Source: an uncultured Lachnospiraceae bacterium | GTDB taxonomy: Bacteria; Bacillota; Clostridia; Lachnospirales; Lachnospiraceae | Assembly: GCA_910577115.1 (NCBI GenBank) | Contig: CAJTMC010000014.1 | Location: 1 to 64,000, forward strand | Length of the DNA stretch: 64,000 nt | Direction: 5' to 3' | Shown here: in pieces, positions 1-8,301 of the stretch | How positions within the stretch are numbered: the stretch's first letter is position 1 | Layout: each line of letters opens with the position of its first letter | Program-made: the position numbers and the translations under genes | The notes under the pieces: model-generated | Database searches by the model: none | What the model saw: only the letters and a program-made list of their open reading frames with translations | What the model was told of the DNA's origin: nothing

Positions 1-49
1 CCCTCTCTAAGAGCAAATGCCACAGAGGTAAGTAACTGACTTTCCGCAT
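1..49 (-). CDS. N-terminus of a small XRE/HTH regulator, cut by the left edge
   Basis: A minus-strand reading frame starts with ATG at 49 and runs off the window. Only 16 residues are visible (MRKVSYLPLWHLLLER). This pattern (V-S-Y-x-x-L-W-x-L-L) matches the start of small Cro/C1-type helix-turn-helix proteins of Firmicutes, which usually read xSYxxLWKLLIDK before the first DNA-binding helix; that is family knowledge, and the DNA-binding helices themselves lie outside the window. The start is supported by a GGAGGG ribosome site (55-60) five bases upstream and by a near-consensus promoter at 108-136. An in-frame alternative ATG at 62 belongs to another frame and lacks a ribosome site. Confidence 0.5.
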   Translation of the reverse strand, partial: MRKVSYLPLWHLLLER

Positions 50-107
50 AGCAACCCTCCATTGTTCGGCTAATTTTTCCTGCCCGTTTTCTGTATCTGT
101 TTTGTTT

Positions 108-136
108 ATTCTATCAGAGATATTGCCTTTTATCAA
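108..136 (-). promoter_or_regulatory. Sigma-A promoter of the edge HTH gene
   Basis: On the minus strand TTGATA (131-136), a 17-base spacer, and TAGAAT (108-113) preceded by TG (extended -10). Transcription would start near 101 and reach the ATG at 49. It lies just after the broken end of the TRAP remnant and points away from it. Confidence 0.7.
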
Positions 137-195
137 TCAAATCTTGACTGTTGACGGTATTTCCTGTTGTTTTGCCAATCATATTTTTGCTACAC

Positions 196-474
196 CTATT
201 TGGGTATGAAGTGAATCGTGCCTCCGGATAATTCTTCCGCAACCTCCTTAAAGGTTTGAAGCCCGAAATGATACGGATTGTCCTGTGAAGTCTGATTTGA
301 TGCAATCGTCAGCTGCAGCACCGACTGATTTGTATTCTCATCACTGCCGGAACCGGCTTCTGTAATGGAACCAATGGTTCTTCTCTTAGATGCAGTCTGT
401 CCCCCACAGCCGCACAATGAGCTTGCAAGAAGCCCGACAAGGATTGTCAGAACTAAGATTTTACGAACTTTCAT
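196..474 (-). pseudogene. TRAP transporter substrate-binding protein (DctP) remnant
   Basis: 92 residues only: an N-terminal signal with lipobox (LASSLCGC), a Ser/Thr-rich linker, then NPYHFGLQTFKEVAEELSGG, the typical opening of a DctP solute-binding domain. Complete family members have about 330 residues, so roughly three quarters of the gene is missing. The frame stops at TAG (196-198), and the sequence beyond it contains the promoter of the next gene rather than DctP sequence, which suggests a deletion junction near 195. The ATG at 474 follows AGGAGGG at 12 bases. No dctQ or dctM gene is in the window. If made, the product would be a short lipoprotein unable to bind substrate. Confidence 0.7.
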
Positions 475-624
475 ATAAACGGTTCTCCCTCCTGCTTGAT
501 TGTATATACAAAATGACTTGTATATCATTCGTCAATTATATTTATTGTATCATTTCTTACAGATTTCTATAACAAAAAAGAACGAATTGCGGGAAAATTA
601 TGACAATTGCATAAAATCTTTCTG

Positions 625-1464
625 TTATTTTTCTTCTATCGGCTGAAAATTTCGTACCATTGCAATTTCTTTTGCATAACCTTCATCATCATTTGGCGTC
701 TCCAAAATAAACGGTTTGCCTGTAAGCAGCGGATGGTATGCGACGGCAAGCAGCGCCTCCGCCCCGATTTTTCCTTCCCCGATTTTTTGGTGCCTGTCCT
801 TATGGGAACCGCAATCGTTCATGCTGTCATTAAAATGAACTGCATATAATTTGTCCAATCCGATGATTTCATCAAAGTTTTGGAGCACTCCGTCAAGATC
901 ATTGACAATGTCGTAGCCTCCGTCCCACACATGGCAGGTATCAAAACATACACCCACTTTGTCGGAAAGTGTTACGCGGTCAAGGATTGCCTTCAATTCC
1001 TCAAAATTTCTCCCAACCTCAGAACCCTTTCCTGCCATCGTCTCAAGAAGAACTATTGTTTGATGTGTTGGCTTTAAGGCAGCATTCAGTGCATCGGCAA
1101 TCATTTCAATCGCTTTTTCGGATCCCTGTCCTACATGGGAACCCGGATGAAAATTGTAGTAATTCCCTGGAAGGTACTCCATGCGCTCTAAATCGTCGGC
1201 AAGTACCTCCCTTGAAAAGTTACGCACATTTTCTTTTTCCGCACATACGTTCATCGTATAGGGGGCATGTGCCACAAGCTTTCCAAAGTTGTGTTCTTCC
1301 ATAATTGTCCGCAACTTTGCCGCATCATCGGCGGAAATATCCTTTGCCGCTCCGCCTCTTGGATTTCTGGTAAAAAAAGCAAACGTATTTGCTCCAAGTT
1401 TGAGTGCGGCTTTTCCCATACTCTCAAACCCTTTTGATGATGATAAATGATTTCCTATATACAT
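625..1464 (-). CDS. nfo: Deoxyribonuclease IV (AP endonuclease)
   Basis: 279 aa, the usual length for endonuclease IV, which cleaves DNA 5' to abasic sites in base excision repair using three zinc ions. The TIM-barrel metal ligands can be placed: H66 in AHAPYTMN, H106 in NFHPGSHVG, E141 in LLETMAGKG, D175 and H178 in CFDTCHVWDGG, H210 in AVHFNDS, D223 and H225 in HKDRHQKIG, E255 in LETPN. The N-terminal GNHLSSSKG and NPRGG motifs are also present. The start has AGGAG nine bases upstream. It stands alone between two broken genes, and is probably a conserved housekeeping gene left between decaying accessory DNA. Confidence 0.97.
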   Translation of the reverse strand: MYIGNHLSSSKGFESMGKAALKLGANTFAFFTRNPRGGAAKDISADDAAKLRTIMEEHNFGKLVAHAPYTMNVCAEKENVRNFSREVLADDLERMEYLPGNYYNFHPGSHVGQGSEKAIEMIADALNAALKPTHQTIVLLETMAGKGSEVGRNFEELKAILDRVTLSDKVGVCFDTCHVWDGGYDIVNDLDGVLQNFDEIIGLDKLYAVHFNDSMNDCGSHKDRHQKIGEGKIGAEALLAVAYHPLLTGKPFILETPNDDEGYAKEIAMVRNFQPIEEK

Positions 1465-1568
1465 GTTTTGTTTCTCCTGTAATTAATTTGGTTTTAGAAG
1501 GTTTAATGCACCTTTTCGTTTTTGTTTTTTTCTCTGTCTGCGCGTTTTTGCTATCAAGCGCAAGCTTG

Positions 1569-1983
1569 CTATTCTTTATTTTGCAGCCAAGCATCAATTT
1601 TGCATTGATGTTCTTTCGTGTTGGTATTGTAATTAATCCCTGCCATAAGAATTGTTTCAACCGTTTCTTTTTTCAGTTTTTCGCTGTATTCCTTGTCTTT
1701 AATCCGAACAATGGCAGCCTCTGGGGTACTGTCTGCTTTTAATTCAATAATAATGCCCGGCAGATTTTTTCTTTTGGATAAAAAATAAAGTCCGCAAAGC
1801 CCTTGCCGCTTTTTTGCCGCGCTCGATTTTGTACTTATTTCTCGAGGAAAGGTACGCAAGCGTTACGACACAGGACAGGCTGTTTTCGTTGTTGTATTTT
1901 AGTATGGGAATTTCGCTGTTGTGGATATTGCGCAGATAGGATACAACAACGTTCTCCTTATCCTTCAGTTTCGGGATTGCCAT
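1569..1983 (-). pseudogene. PD-(D/E)XK nuclease-like protein, frameshifted
   Basis: The remnant reads in three frames. It starts at ATG 1983 (MAIPKLKDKENVV), passes ILKYNNENSLSCVVTLAYLS and NKYKIERGK, then must shift at an A-run (about 1812) into GKGFADFIFYPK and again at AAAAGAAAAAA (about 1770) into KNLPGIIIELK, DSTPEAAI and MAGINYNTNTKEHQCKI. This matches the C-terminal nuclease half of the widespread AAA-ATPase-like/PDDEXK proteins of gut clostridia: the acidic residue of GFADF and the E-x-K of IELK are the nuclease signature. There is no room upstream for the ATPase part. Two frameshifts in A-runs mean it is inactive unless the sequence is wrong there. Confidence 0.75.
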
Positions 1984-2023
1984 TTTCTATCGCTCTCCAT
2001 GATTATCCCATATGCCTACCTTA

Positions 2024-2860
2024 TCACAAATCTTTTGTTGTTTCAACGCTTTTTGCAGGCTTTGATAACAGCCACCGGATTCCGGATGCGGTTCTTTGGG
2101 CCGTATCCTTGAAATGTCCACCTGCATTCATGCAAAGTATTGTATCAATTCCCTGCCCGCGATAAAATGCCTCAATCGCTTCCGTATGACTCTGTACTGT
2201 TTTCAAGTATGGATTTTTTGTTTTACATTCCCTGTCACCCAAAGAAAAAAACAAATGATCGGGTTTTTGCATCGGCTCGTTTGAAAATACATATTCTTTG
2301 AAATCCGGAAACCAAAGAGAACCGGACATACTGGCAATTCTCGAAAAAAGGGTTGTCTGATACATGGAATAAACTGCAAATAAGCCGGCAAGAGAATATC
2401 CTGCCAGCCCTCTCCACGCAATACTGCCTTGCATGTATTTTTCTGTGTTTGGTATTATTTGCTCAATCATCAATTGCAAATATTCATCTGCGCCTTTTGT
2501 ATACGGTGCGTCGTTTTTGGAAACAGGCGGGATATCCCACAAAACCATATCATGGTTCCACTCCAGACCGCTTATCACGACAAGCGTAAAATCCGGACAG
2601 CTCATATCACACAGCGTTCGGTGCACACAGTCTCCTTCTTCCTCCGCGAACGTGTTCAGATATATGACCGGCGTAGCCGAAGCTGCACTTGGATAAATCG
2701 TAACCTTCTTATTTTCTATTTTAATATTTTTTGTTTTAAAGCTTTGTTCTGATAATATTTTCTGTTCCATCTGCTTTTTTGCTTCCTTCGGTATCACTAT
2801 TTCCCCCGCATTTTTCAACAGCTGCCTTACAGCTTCCAAAAGCATATTTGTGCTTTCCAA
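2024..2860 (-). CDS. Alpha/beta hydrolase, esterase-D/Fes-type
   Basis: 278 aa without a signal peptide, so cytoplasmic. A nucleophile elbow GYSLAG places the catalytic serine at residue 156; D209 (SLGDRE) and H249 (GGHF) complete a plausible triad, and WNHDMVLWDIPP around 101-112 resembles the oxyanion region of putative esterases of the enterochelin-esterase/esterase-D group. Substrate cannot be read from sequence; in related clostridia such genes are annotated only as alpha/beta hydrolase. The gene sits 10 bases after the immunity-type gene at 2871-3788 in the same direction, so the two are probably co-transcribed. Confidence 0.8.
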   Translation of the reverse strand: MESTNMLLEAVRQLLKNAGEIVIPKEAKKQMEQKILSEQSFKTKNIKIENKKVTIYPSAASATPVIYLNTFAEEEGDCVHRTLCDMSCPDFTLVVISGLEWNHDMVLWDIPPVSKNDAPYTKGADEYLQLMIEQIIPNTEKYMQGSIAWRGLAGYSLAGLFAVYSMYQTTLFSRIASMSGSLWFPDFKEYVFSNEPMQKPDHLFFSLGDRECKTKNPYLKTVQSHTEAIEAFYRGQGIDTILCMNAGGHFKDTAQRTASGIRWLLSKPAKSVETTKDL

Positions 2861-2870
2861 ATTCCCAATT

Positions 2871-3788
2871 TTATTTTACTTTGTTTAACAGTTTATCAAA
2901 CGCTTCCGCATTCATTACAAATTTGTGAAATGCCAGCGCAAACTCTTTTAGCGCTTTCTTCGAGGAGGACTGCATGGAAAACATATCTGCCTCACAATCA
3001 AATGTAAATTTTGCTTTTGGATCTGTTTTGAAATTTTCCATGAATGCCAATGCAATTTTTTCCCAATCATATCCGTTTCCTAACCAATTATTTTTCTCAA
3101 AGAGCGCTTGATTCAGTATGCCTGCATCAAGGATTAGCGAATATCTGCCACATTCCGAAAGCCAGCGAAACGGAGCAATTGTTTGCTTTAGCTTTCTATC
3201 CATATCGCGCGGCTTTGGATATTCATTTTGGCGTTCCTCCACAATTTTTTCATAATTTAGTTCCAATCCCTGCCTGATCAGCAAAGAGCGTATATCATTC
3301 TCTATCTCTGCTCCGCCGTTTATAACAGTCCCTTGGACGCCTGCCTGTATCATCTCATCGCGCTGCTGCGGCGTGATACGGATGTCCTTGCCGCCTTTCC
3401 ATAAGCGCATGGTACACACCGGATACAGAAATAAAATGTTTTCATAATCGGAATCAATCCGTTTGTCATAATACGGATTTCCAAACAAGACACGCCAACG
3501 GCTTGTTCGGAATGCCTGCACCACAAAAACCGGCGCAAACAACCTTCCCGAATTTACGATTATTTCGGGAGTGTCGGGAATTTTCCCTACATACTGAAAA
3601 ACTTCAATCAATTTGCAGTTTCCCATGTCAATGTCGATCAATCGACCAAACGCGTATAGATCGTCTTTGCGAAATTGATATCTTTTATAATCAATCAGAT
3701 CCTCCCGTTCTCTCCAAGGCAGAAACAGAGGAATCATAAAGATATCACCGATTTCAACTTCTTTTTTTGTATTCTTCAAATATTCCAT
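2871..3788 (-). CDS. Two-domain immunity protein, Imm26 + Imm51
   Basis: 305 aa from ATG 3788; an upstream in-frame TTG at 3860 is less likely. The N-terminal half (VEIGDIFMIPL, then LYAFGRLIDID and IEVFQYVG) resembles Imm26; the C-terminal third (LNQALFEKNNWLGNGYDW, then TFDCEADMFSMQSS and FHKFV) resembles Imm51. Both families protect cells against polymorphic or contact-dependent toxins, normally by binding the toxin in the cytoplasm; fusions of two immunity domains (polyimmunity proteins) are known. No toxin gene with a secretion or delivery domain is visible nearby, so it may be an orphan immunity gene against neighbours' toxins. No signal or membrane segment. Family assignment is by motif pattern, not search. 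Confidence 0.65.
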   Translation of the reverse strand: MEYLKNTKKEVEIGDIFMIPLFLPWREREDLIDYKRYQFRKDDLYAFGRLIDIDMGNCKLIEVFQYVGKIPDTPEIIVNSGRLFAPVFVVQAFRTSRWRVLFGNPYYDKRIDSDYENILFLYPVCTMRLWKGGKDIRITPQQRDEMIQAGVQGTVINGGAEIENDIRSLLIRQGLELNYEKIVEERQNEYPKPRDMDRKLKQTIAPFRWLSECGRYSLILDAGILNQALFEKNNWLGNGYDWEKIALAFMENFKTDPKAKFTFDCEADMFSMQSSSKKALKEFALAFHKFVMNAEAFDKLLNKVK

Positions 3789-3906
3789 TTTCGTATCTTT
3801 CTCCAATCTGTGAAAGGAATGCAAACGATTTCCCACCCTTTTTGAGATGTAGTATATCAATTTGTTTTTATATATAACATCATATCACAAAACAGGTAAA
3901 AAAGGT

Positions 3907-3937
3907 ATGCGCAATTTGAACAGTAAAATTTGCGCAT
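3907..3937. promoter_or_regulatory. Inverted repeat upstream of the dus promoter
   Basis: ATGCGCAA (3907-3914) and TTGCGCAT (3930-3937) are perfect 8-base inverted arms, 15 bases apart, ending seven bases before the -35 box of dus. Spacing of two helical turns is compatible with a dimeric regulator; it could also be a weak hairpin. Confidence 0.35.
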
Positions 3938-3943
3938 GTGTAT

Positions 3944-3973
3944 TTGACATAGATACCATAAAAAGGCTATAAT
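3944..3973 (+). promoter_or_regulatory. Sigma-A promoter of dus
   Basis: TTGACA (3944-3949), 18-base spacer, TATAAT (3968-3973): both boxes are perfect. Start of transcription near 3980, giving a leader of about 45 bases before the ATG at 4025. Confidence 0.85.
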
Positions 3974-4024
3974 GAAACAATCTGCGTGTGTTCTATTGAT
4001 TCATGGAAAAAAGAGAGGAAACCT

Positions 4025-4993
4025 ATGAGATTTTACCTTGCCCCAATGGAGGGTATCACGACTTATATCTATCGAAATGCTTATCATCATTATTTTGGCG
4101 GGATTGACAAATATTTCACACCGTTTATCGCCAGCAAGAAAATGAACCGTCGGGAACTGAATGAAATCCTTCCGGAACATAATGAACGTATCAACGTTGT
4201 TCCCCAAATTCTGACAAACCGCTCCGAAGAATTTTTGCAAATCACGCGAAAAATTGCGGAATACGGCTACTCTACCGTAAATCTCAATCTTGGCTGTCCC
4301 TCCGGCACTGTTACGGCAAGAAAACGCGGCGCCGGTTTTTTGAGTGTTCTTGATGAATTGGAGCGCTTTTTTGATGAGATTTTTGCTCAGTCGCCATTGA
4401 AGATTTCCATTAAAACCAGAATCGGTGTTGCATCTGTTGAGGAATGGGAAGCTATTTTAGAGTTGTATAAAAAATACCCGATTGAGGAGCTGATTATCCA
4501 CCCGCGATTGCAAAAGGAATTTTACAAATTTACACCGCACAAAGAGGCATTTGCTGCTGCCGTTGCTGCCCTGCCTGATATTTTGCTGTGCTACAATGGA
4601 GACATCACTTCGCTGCAAAGCTATGAAGCGCTTCTGAATGCGATTCCTCAAACAAACCATCTCATGATAGGACGTGGTATTTTAAGAAATCCTGCACTGA
4701 TTGCGCAATTAAAGGAACACGAATATGGAGAATTATGTTCAAAAAGCGTGCAATCTTCTCTCTATACAAAAGAAACCCTCAAAGCATTCCATGATGAAAT
4801 CTTTGAGGGTTATGCCGCACAAATGTCAGGGGAAACGCCAACTCTTTTCAAAATGAAAGACCTGTGGACGTATCTGATTGAAAGCTTTGAGGCATCGGAT
4901 AAATATCTCAAAAAGATTCGAAAAGCCTCCAATTACAGTGAATACCAGATTGCAGTCAATCATCTGTTTCGGGAATGTGAGCAACGCTTCTAA
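4025..4993 (+). CDS. tRNA-dihydrouridine synthase
   Basis: 322 aa from ATG 4025 (AGAGGA site upstream); an in-frame ATG at 3986 lies in the leader. FMN-dependent enzyme that reduces uridines in tRNA D-loops. It shows the family's opening LAPMEGITTYIYR, the active-site loop NLNLGCPSGTV with the catalytic cysteine at residue 91, RGAGFL, KISIKTRIG and the FMN-phosphate region MIGRGILRNPAL. Length matches DusB/DusC-like proteins of clostridia. Single-gene unit: its own consensus promoter upstream, and it converges with the Sel1 gene, 17 bases separating the two stop codons. Confidence 0.93.
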   Translation: MRFYLAPMEGITTYIYRNAYHHYFGGIDKYFTPFIASKKMNRRELNEILPEHNERINVVPQILTNRSEEFLQITRKIAEYGYSTVNLNLGCPSGTVTARKRGAGFLSVLDELERFFDEIFAQSPLKISIKTRIGVASVEEWEAILELYKKYPIEELIIHPRLQKEFYKFTPHKEAFAAAVAALPDILLCYNGDITSLQSYEALLNAIPQTNHLMIGRGILRNPALIAQLKEHEYGELCSKSVQSSLYTKETLKAFHDEIFEGYAAQMSGETPTLFKMKDLWTYLIESFEASDKYLKKIRKASNYSEYQIAVNHLFRECEQRF

Positions 4994-5010
4994 AATCATA
5001 TTCTTCTCTT

Positions 5011-8000
5011 TTAATCCAACTGTTCCTTGAGCCGATTCAGCGCTGCAAGCGCGTTTGTATTGCCCTGTCCGGCAGCGGCAGTGTAGAAGGACGCTGCTAA
5101 GTTCAAGTCTTGCTCCACGCCCTGTCCTTTCTCGTAACAGACACCCAGATTATACTGCGCACGAGAATATCCCTGTGTGGCTGCCTTTGCATACCAATAG
5201 ACGGCTTGCTCATAATCCTGCTCCACACCATTACCAAAATACCAGCACTGTCCCACATTGTACTGTGCACCCGCGTCTCCCTGATTGGCTGCTTTTTCCC
5301 ACCATATAGCTGCCATCCTCATATCTTTCTCCACGCCGCTGGCTCTGAAATAGCAGTTGCCCAAATTAATTTGTGCAGAGATATAGCCTTGTGTGGCAGC
5401 CTCCGTATACCACATAATTGCCTTGTCCCAATTTTGATCCACGCCGGTGCCTTTGGCATAACACACGCCTACATTAAATTGTGCGATTACATGTCCCTGC
5501 TCGGCTGCCTCTTTGTACCAATATGCCGCCTGCTCTAAGTCCTTCTCTACTCCTTCTCCGTTTTCGTAGCACATACCCAGCCTGTATTGTGCATCAGCAT
5601 CACCCTGCCCGGCTGCCTCTTTGTACCAATATGCCGCCTGTTCTAAGTCCTTCTCTACGCCTTCTCCGTTCTCATAACACAACCCGAGATTGCGCTGTCC
5701 GACCACATCATCCTGCTTGATTGCTTCTCTAAACCAGTATACCGCCTGCTCATAATCCTGCTCTACACCGTCACCGTTATGATAGCAGCAGCCCAATACA
5801 CTCTGTGCCCGGGCATACTCCTGCTCAGCGGCTTTGCGGTACCAGTATACCGCCTGCTCTAAGTCCTGCTCTACGCCTTCTCCATCCTCATAGCATATTC
5901 CGGTACCTAACTGTCCTACTGCATTCCCCAGCTCTGCTGCTTTCTTGTACCAGAAAAACGCTTTTTCTTCATCCTGTTCTACGCCTTCCCCGTCCTCATA
6001 GCACTCCGCAAGGTTTGCCTGTGCAACTGCGTTCCCCTGCTCGGCGGCTTTTGTGTACCAATAAACAGCCTTGCCGTAATCCTGCTCTACGCCTTCTCCA
6101 CTGTAATAGCAATTTCCTAATGAATTTTGCGCTGCGCTATGACCTTGCTCGGCGGCTTTTGTGTACCAGTATGCCGCTTGCTCTAAATCCTTCTCTACGC
6201 CTTCTCCGTCTTCATAGCATATTGCAAGATTGTGCTGTCCGTTACTGTAACCCTGCTCGGCGGCTTTTGTGTACCAGTATGCTGCTTGCTCTAAGTCCTT
6301 CTCCACACCTACACCGTTTTCATAGCATATCCCGAGATTGCATTGTGCGGCTCTGCTGCCTTGCTCGGCAGCTTTACGGTACCAGTATGCCGCCTGCTCT
6401 AAATCCTTCTCTACACCTTGGCCGTTCTCATAGCACAATCCGAGATTGCATTGTGCGACCTTATCATCTTCATCTGCTGCCTTGCGGTACCAATAAACAG
6501 CCTTGCTGTAGTCCCGCGCTACACCCCGCCCCGATTCATAGCAATATCCGACCTGCTGCCATGCCTGCGGATGCCCCTGTTCAGCCGCCTGCAAATACCA
6601 GTAAAACGCTTTTTTATCATCGTTTTCCACACCCTCGCCATAGAAATAGCAGCTGCCGATGTTGCGCTGGGCGTCTGCATCGCCGCCCTCTGCACCTTTT
6701 GTATACCAATAGGCTGCCTGTTCCTTGTCCTGCTCCACACCCTCGCCGTAATCATAGCAGTACCCAAGACTGCGCTGTGCGGCGGCATTTCCGGCCTCGG
6801 CCGCTTCGCGGTAGTATGCGACAGCTTTCGCCCAGTCTTTTTTCACGCCCAATCCATGCTTATAATTGTCTCCCAGTTTGTCCAGTGCGGCAGCTTTGGC
6901 AGCGATATCATCGCTTTTCTCCGCTGCCATAAGCCAGCGGTTTAATATACCGTCCTTATAGTATTCGCGTATCCTGTGGCCTGCCAGCCCGCTGCCGTTG
7001 TCAGATGCCTCAAGATACCATTCCGACGCCTTTACCAGATTGCGCTCCACGCCGCGCCCTGTCTCATAGCACTGAGCGAGACGATACTGCGCTTGGGCAT
7101 GATTCTGCGCAGCGGCTTTTGCAAACCATGCAGCGGCAGCATCAAGACTGAAATCTACGCCGCGCCCTGTCTCACACAGCAGGGCAAGCTCATACTGTGC
7201 AGATGCATCCCCATGCTCTGCTGCTCTGGTGTACCAGCGAACGGCTTCTTTGTCATCCTGCACTACACCTTCGCCCTGCTCATAGCAGACGGCAAGGCTT
7301 CGCTGTGCGGGAGCATATTCCTGCATGGCAGACTTGGTAAACCATGCGACAGCCTGCTCCATGTCCTGTTCTACACCCTCGCCGGTATAGTAACATATTG
7401 CAAGCATCGCCTGTGCTACAGCGTCGCCCTGCGCCGCAGCCACCTGCAACGCCTGCATTGTCTCCTCTTCGTCATAGTCTTCGTCATCTTCATAATCTTC
7501 ATCACTCAAGTCTTCGTCATAATCTTCATCACTCAAGTCTTCGTCGTCATCTTCATAATCGTCGTCATCATCTTCATAGTCTTCATCACCGTCGTCATAG
7601 TCATAATCGTCATCATCTTCATCACCCAAGTCTTCGTCTCCATACGCCATCTCTTCCAAGTCCTGCTCTTCCTGCTCGACAGATTGAGCAAGCCAGAATG
7701 TTGCCAATGCATCATTCTGCGCAATTCCTATGCCAAGCGCATAGCAGCGCCCCAGCGCGTGCATTGCGTCCGCATTATCCTGAATGGCTGCCTTCGAGTA
7801 CCATGAAACAGCCTCTTCTGCATCCTGCACAATACCGCGTCCTGTCTCATAACATAAGCCAAGCTCATATTGTGCATCTGCATCGTCCTGTCCGGCGGAT
7901 TCGGTATACCAATAGACTGCCTTTTCGTCATCCTGTTCCACACCATAACCTTCCTTGTAGCAATAGCCGAGACTACATTGTGCATGAACATTTCCTAGCT

Positions 8001-8178
8001 TTGCAGCTTTTTCATACCATATGGCAGCCTGCGCCGCATCTTCTTCCACGTTCAGTCCAAACTTGTAGCACAAGCCCAATTCATACTGAGCGTCTGCATC
8101 ACCTGCTTCCGCCAATGCCTGGAGCCTGTTTATATTAAAAGTATCGTTTGTATCTTCCATGTTATTATTGTTTTCCAT
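5011..8178 (-). CDS. Giant Sel1-like repeat protein with acidic insert
   Basis: 1055 aa with no signal peptide. About 25-26 Sel1-like repeats of 36 residues (pattern AQxxLGxCYxxGxGVExDxxQAxYWYxKAAxQGxx) fill almost the whole chain; these form alpha-solenoid scaffolds that bind protein partners. Repeats 1-4 are divided from the rest by a very acidic segment (about residues 170-240), nearly all Asp, Glu and Tyr. A degenerate patch near residues 395-440 (KDGILNRWLMAAEK) breaks the periodicity. The middle repeats are nearly identical in DNA, implying recent duplication. No catalytic domain is visible, so the role is probably as adaptor or regulator. ATTGGAG precedes the ATG. Same direction as the TPR remnant and ankyrin gene upstream. 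Confidence 0.9.
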   Translation of the reverse strand: MENNNNMEDTNDTFNINRLQALAEAGDADAQYELGLCYKFGLNVEEDAAQAAIWYEKAAKLGNVHAQCSLGYCYKEGYGVEQDDEKAVYWYTESAGQDDADAQYELGLCYETGRGIVQDAEEAVSWYSKAAIQDNADAMHALGRCYALGIGIAQNDALATFWLAQSVEQEEQDLEEMAYGDEDLGDEDDDDYDYDDGDEDYEDDDDDYEDDDEDLSDEDYDEDLSDEDYEDDEDYDEEETMQALQVAAAQGDAVAQAMLAICYYTGEGVEQDMEQAVAWFTKSAMQEYAPAQRSLAVCYEQGEGVVQDDKEAVRWYTRAAEHGDASAQYELALLCETGRGVDFSLDAAAAWFAKAAAQNHAQAQYRLAQCYETGRGVERNLVKASEWYLEASDNGSGLAGHRIREYYKDGILNRWLMAAEKSDDIAAKAAALDKLGDNYKHGLGVKKDWAKAVAYYREAAEAGNAAAQRSLGYCYDYGEGVEQDKEQAAYWYTKGAEGGDADAQRNIGSCYFYGEGVENDDKKAFYWYLQAAEQGHPQAWQQVGYCYESGRGVARDYSKAVYWYRKAADEDDKVAQCNLGLCYENGQGVEKDLEQAAYWYRKAAEQGSRAAQCNLGICYENGVGVEKDLEQAAYWYTKAAEQGYSNGQHNLAICYEDGEGVEKDLEQAAYWYTKAAEQGHSAAQNSLGNCYYSGEGVEQDYGKAVYWYTKAAEQGNAVAQANLAECYEDGEGVEQDEEKAFFWYKKAAELGNAVGQLGTGICYEDGEGVEQDLEQAVYWYRKAAEQEYARAQSVLGCCYHNGDGVEQDYEQAVYWFREAIKQDDVVGQRNLGLCYENGEGVEKDLEQAAYWYKEAAGQGDADAQYRLGMCYENGEGVEKDLEQAAYWYKEAAEQGHVIAQFNVGVCYAKGTGVDQNWDKAIMWYTEAATQGYISAQINLGNCYFRASGVEKDMRMAAIWWEKAANQGDAGAQYNVGQCWYFGNGVEQDYEQAVYWYAKAATQGYSRAQYNLGVCYEKGQGVEQDLNLAASFYTAAAGQGNTNALAALNRLKEQLD
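5480..6470. repeat. Tandem 108-bp DNA repeats inside the Sel1 gene
   Basis: Units of 108 bp (36 codons) recur, each containing stretches such as GAGCAAGCGGCATACTGGTA on the minus strand (coding EQAAYWY). Neighbouring units are similar enough that slipped-strand copy-number change or assembly collapse is possible. Long plus-strand open frames across this region are by-products of the repeat. Confidence 0.8.
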
Positions 8179-8253
8179 AATACGTTTTTCTCCAATATTT
8201 ATATTATTTATTTTTCATTAAATTCCCGTAATCGTATTCACAGTCAGATATGA

Positions 8254-8289
8254 CTAAGCTCTGTCATAAGCCATATTGTCAAGCTGCAT
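8254..8289 (-). other. 11-codon mini-ORF with strong ribosome site
   Basis: AAAGGAGAAGAATT directly precedes an ATG at 8289 that encodes MQLDNMAYDRA and ends at TAG (8254-8256). The frame stays open after the TAG for 11 more codons (SYLTVNTITGI). It lies between the TPR remnant and the Sel1 gene. It could be the start of a decayed gene or a short leader for the Sel1 gene; the ribosome site is better than that of several real genes nearby. Confidence 0.35.
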
Positions 8290-8301
8290 AATTCTTCTCC
8301 T

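Noticed and set aside
625..1464. nfo as part of the decaying neighbourhood
   Set aside because: All metal ligands and full length are intact, and the start has a good ribosome site.
5480..6470. Periodic repeats that might be a CRISPR array
   Set aside because: The period is 108 bp with coding sequence throughout and no unique spacers; no cas genes in the window.
5055..8138. Several long plus-strand open frames opposite the Sel1 gene (for example 5805-6932 and 6976-7806)
   Set aside because: They are caused by the 36-codon repeat structure and acidic-codon bias of the real minus-strand gene; they lack ribosome sites and have His/Pro/Leu/Cys-rich, unnatural composition.
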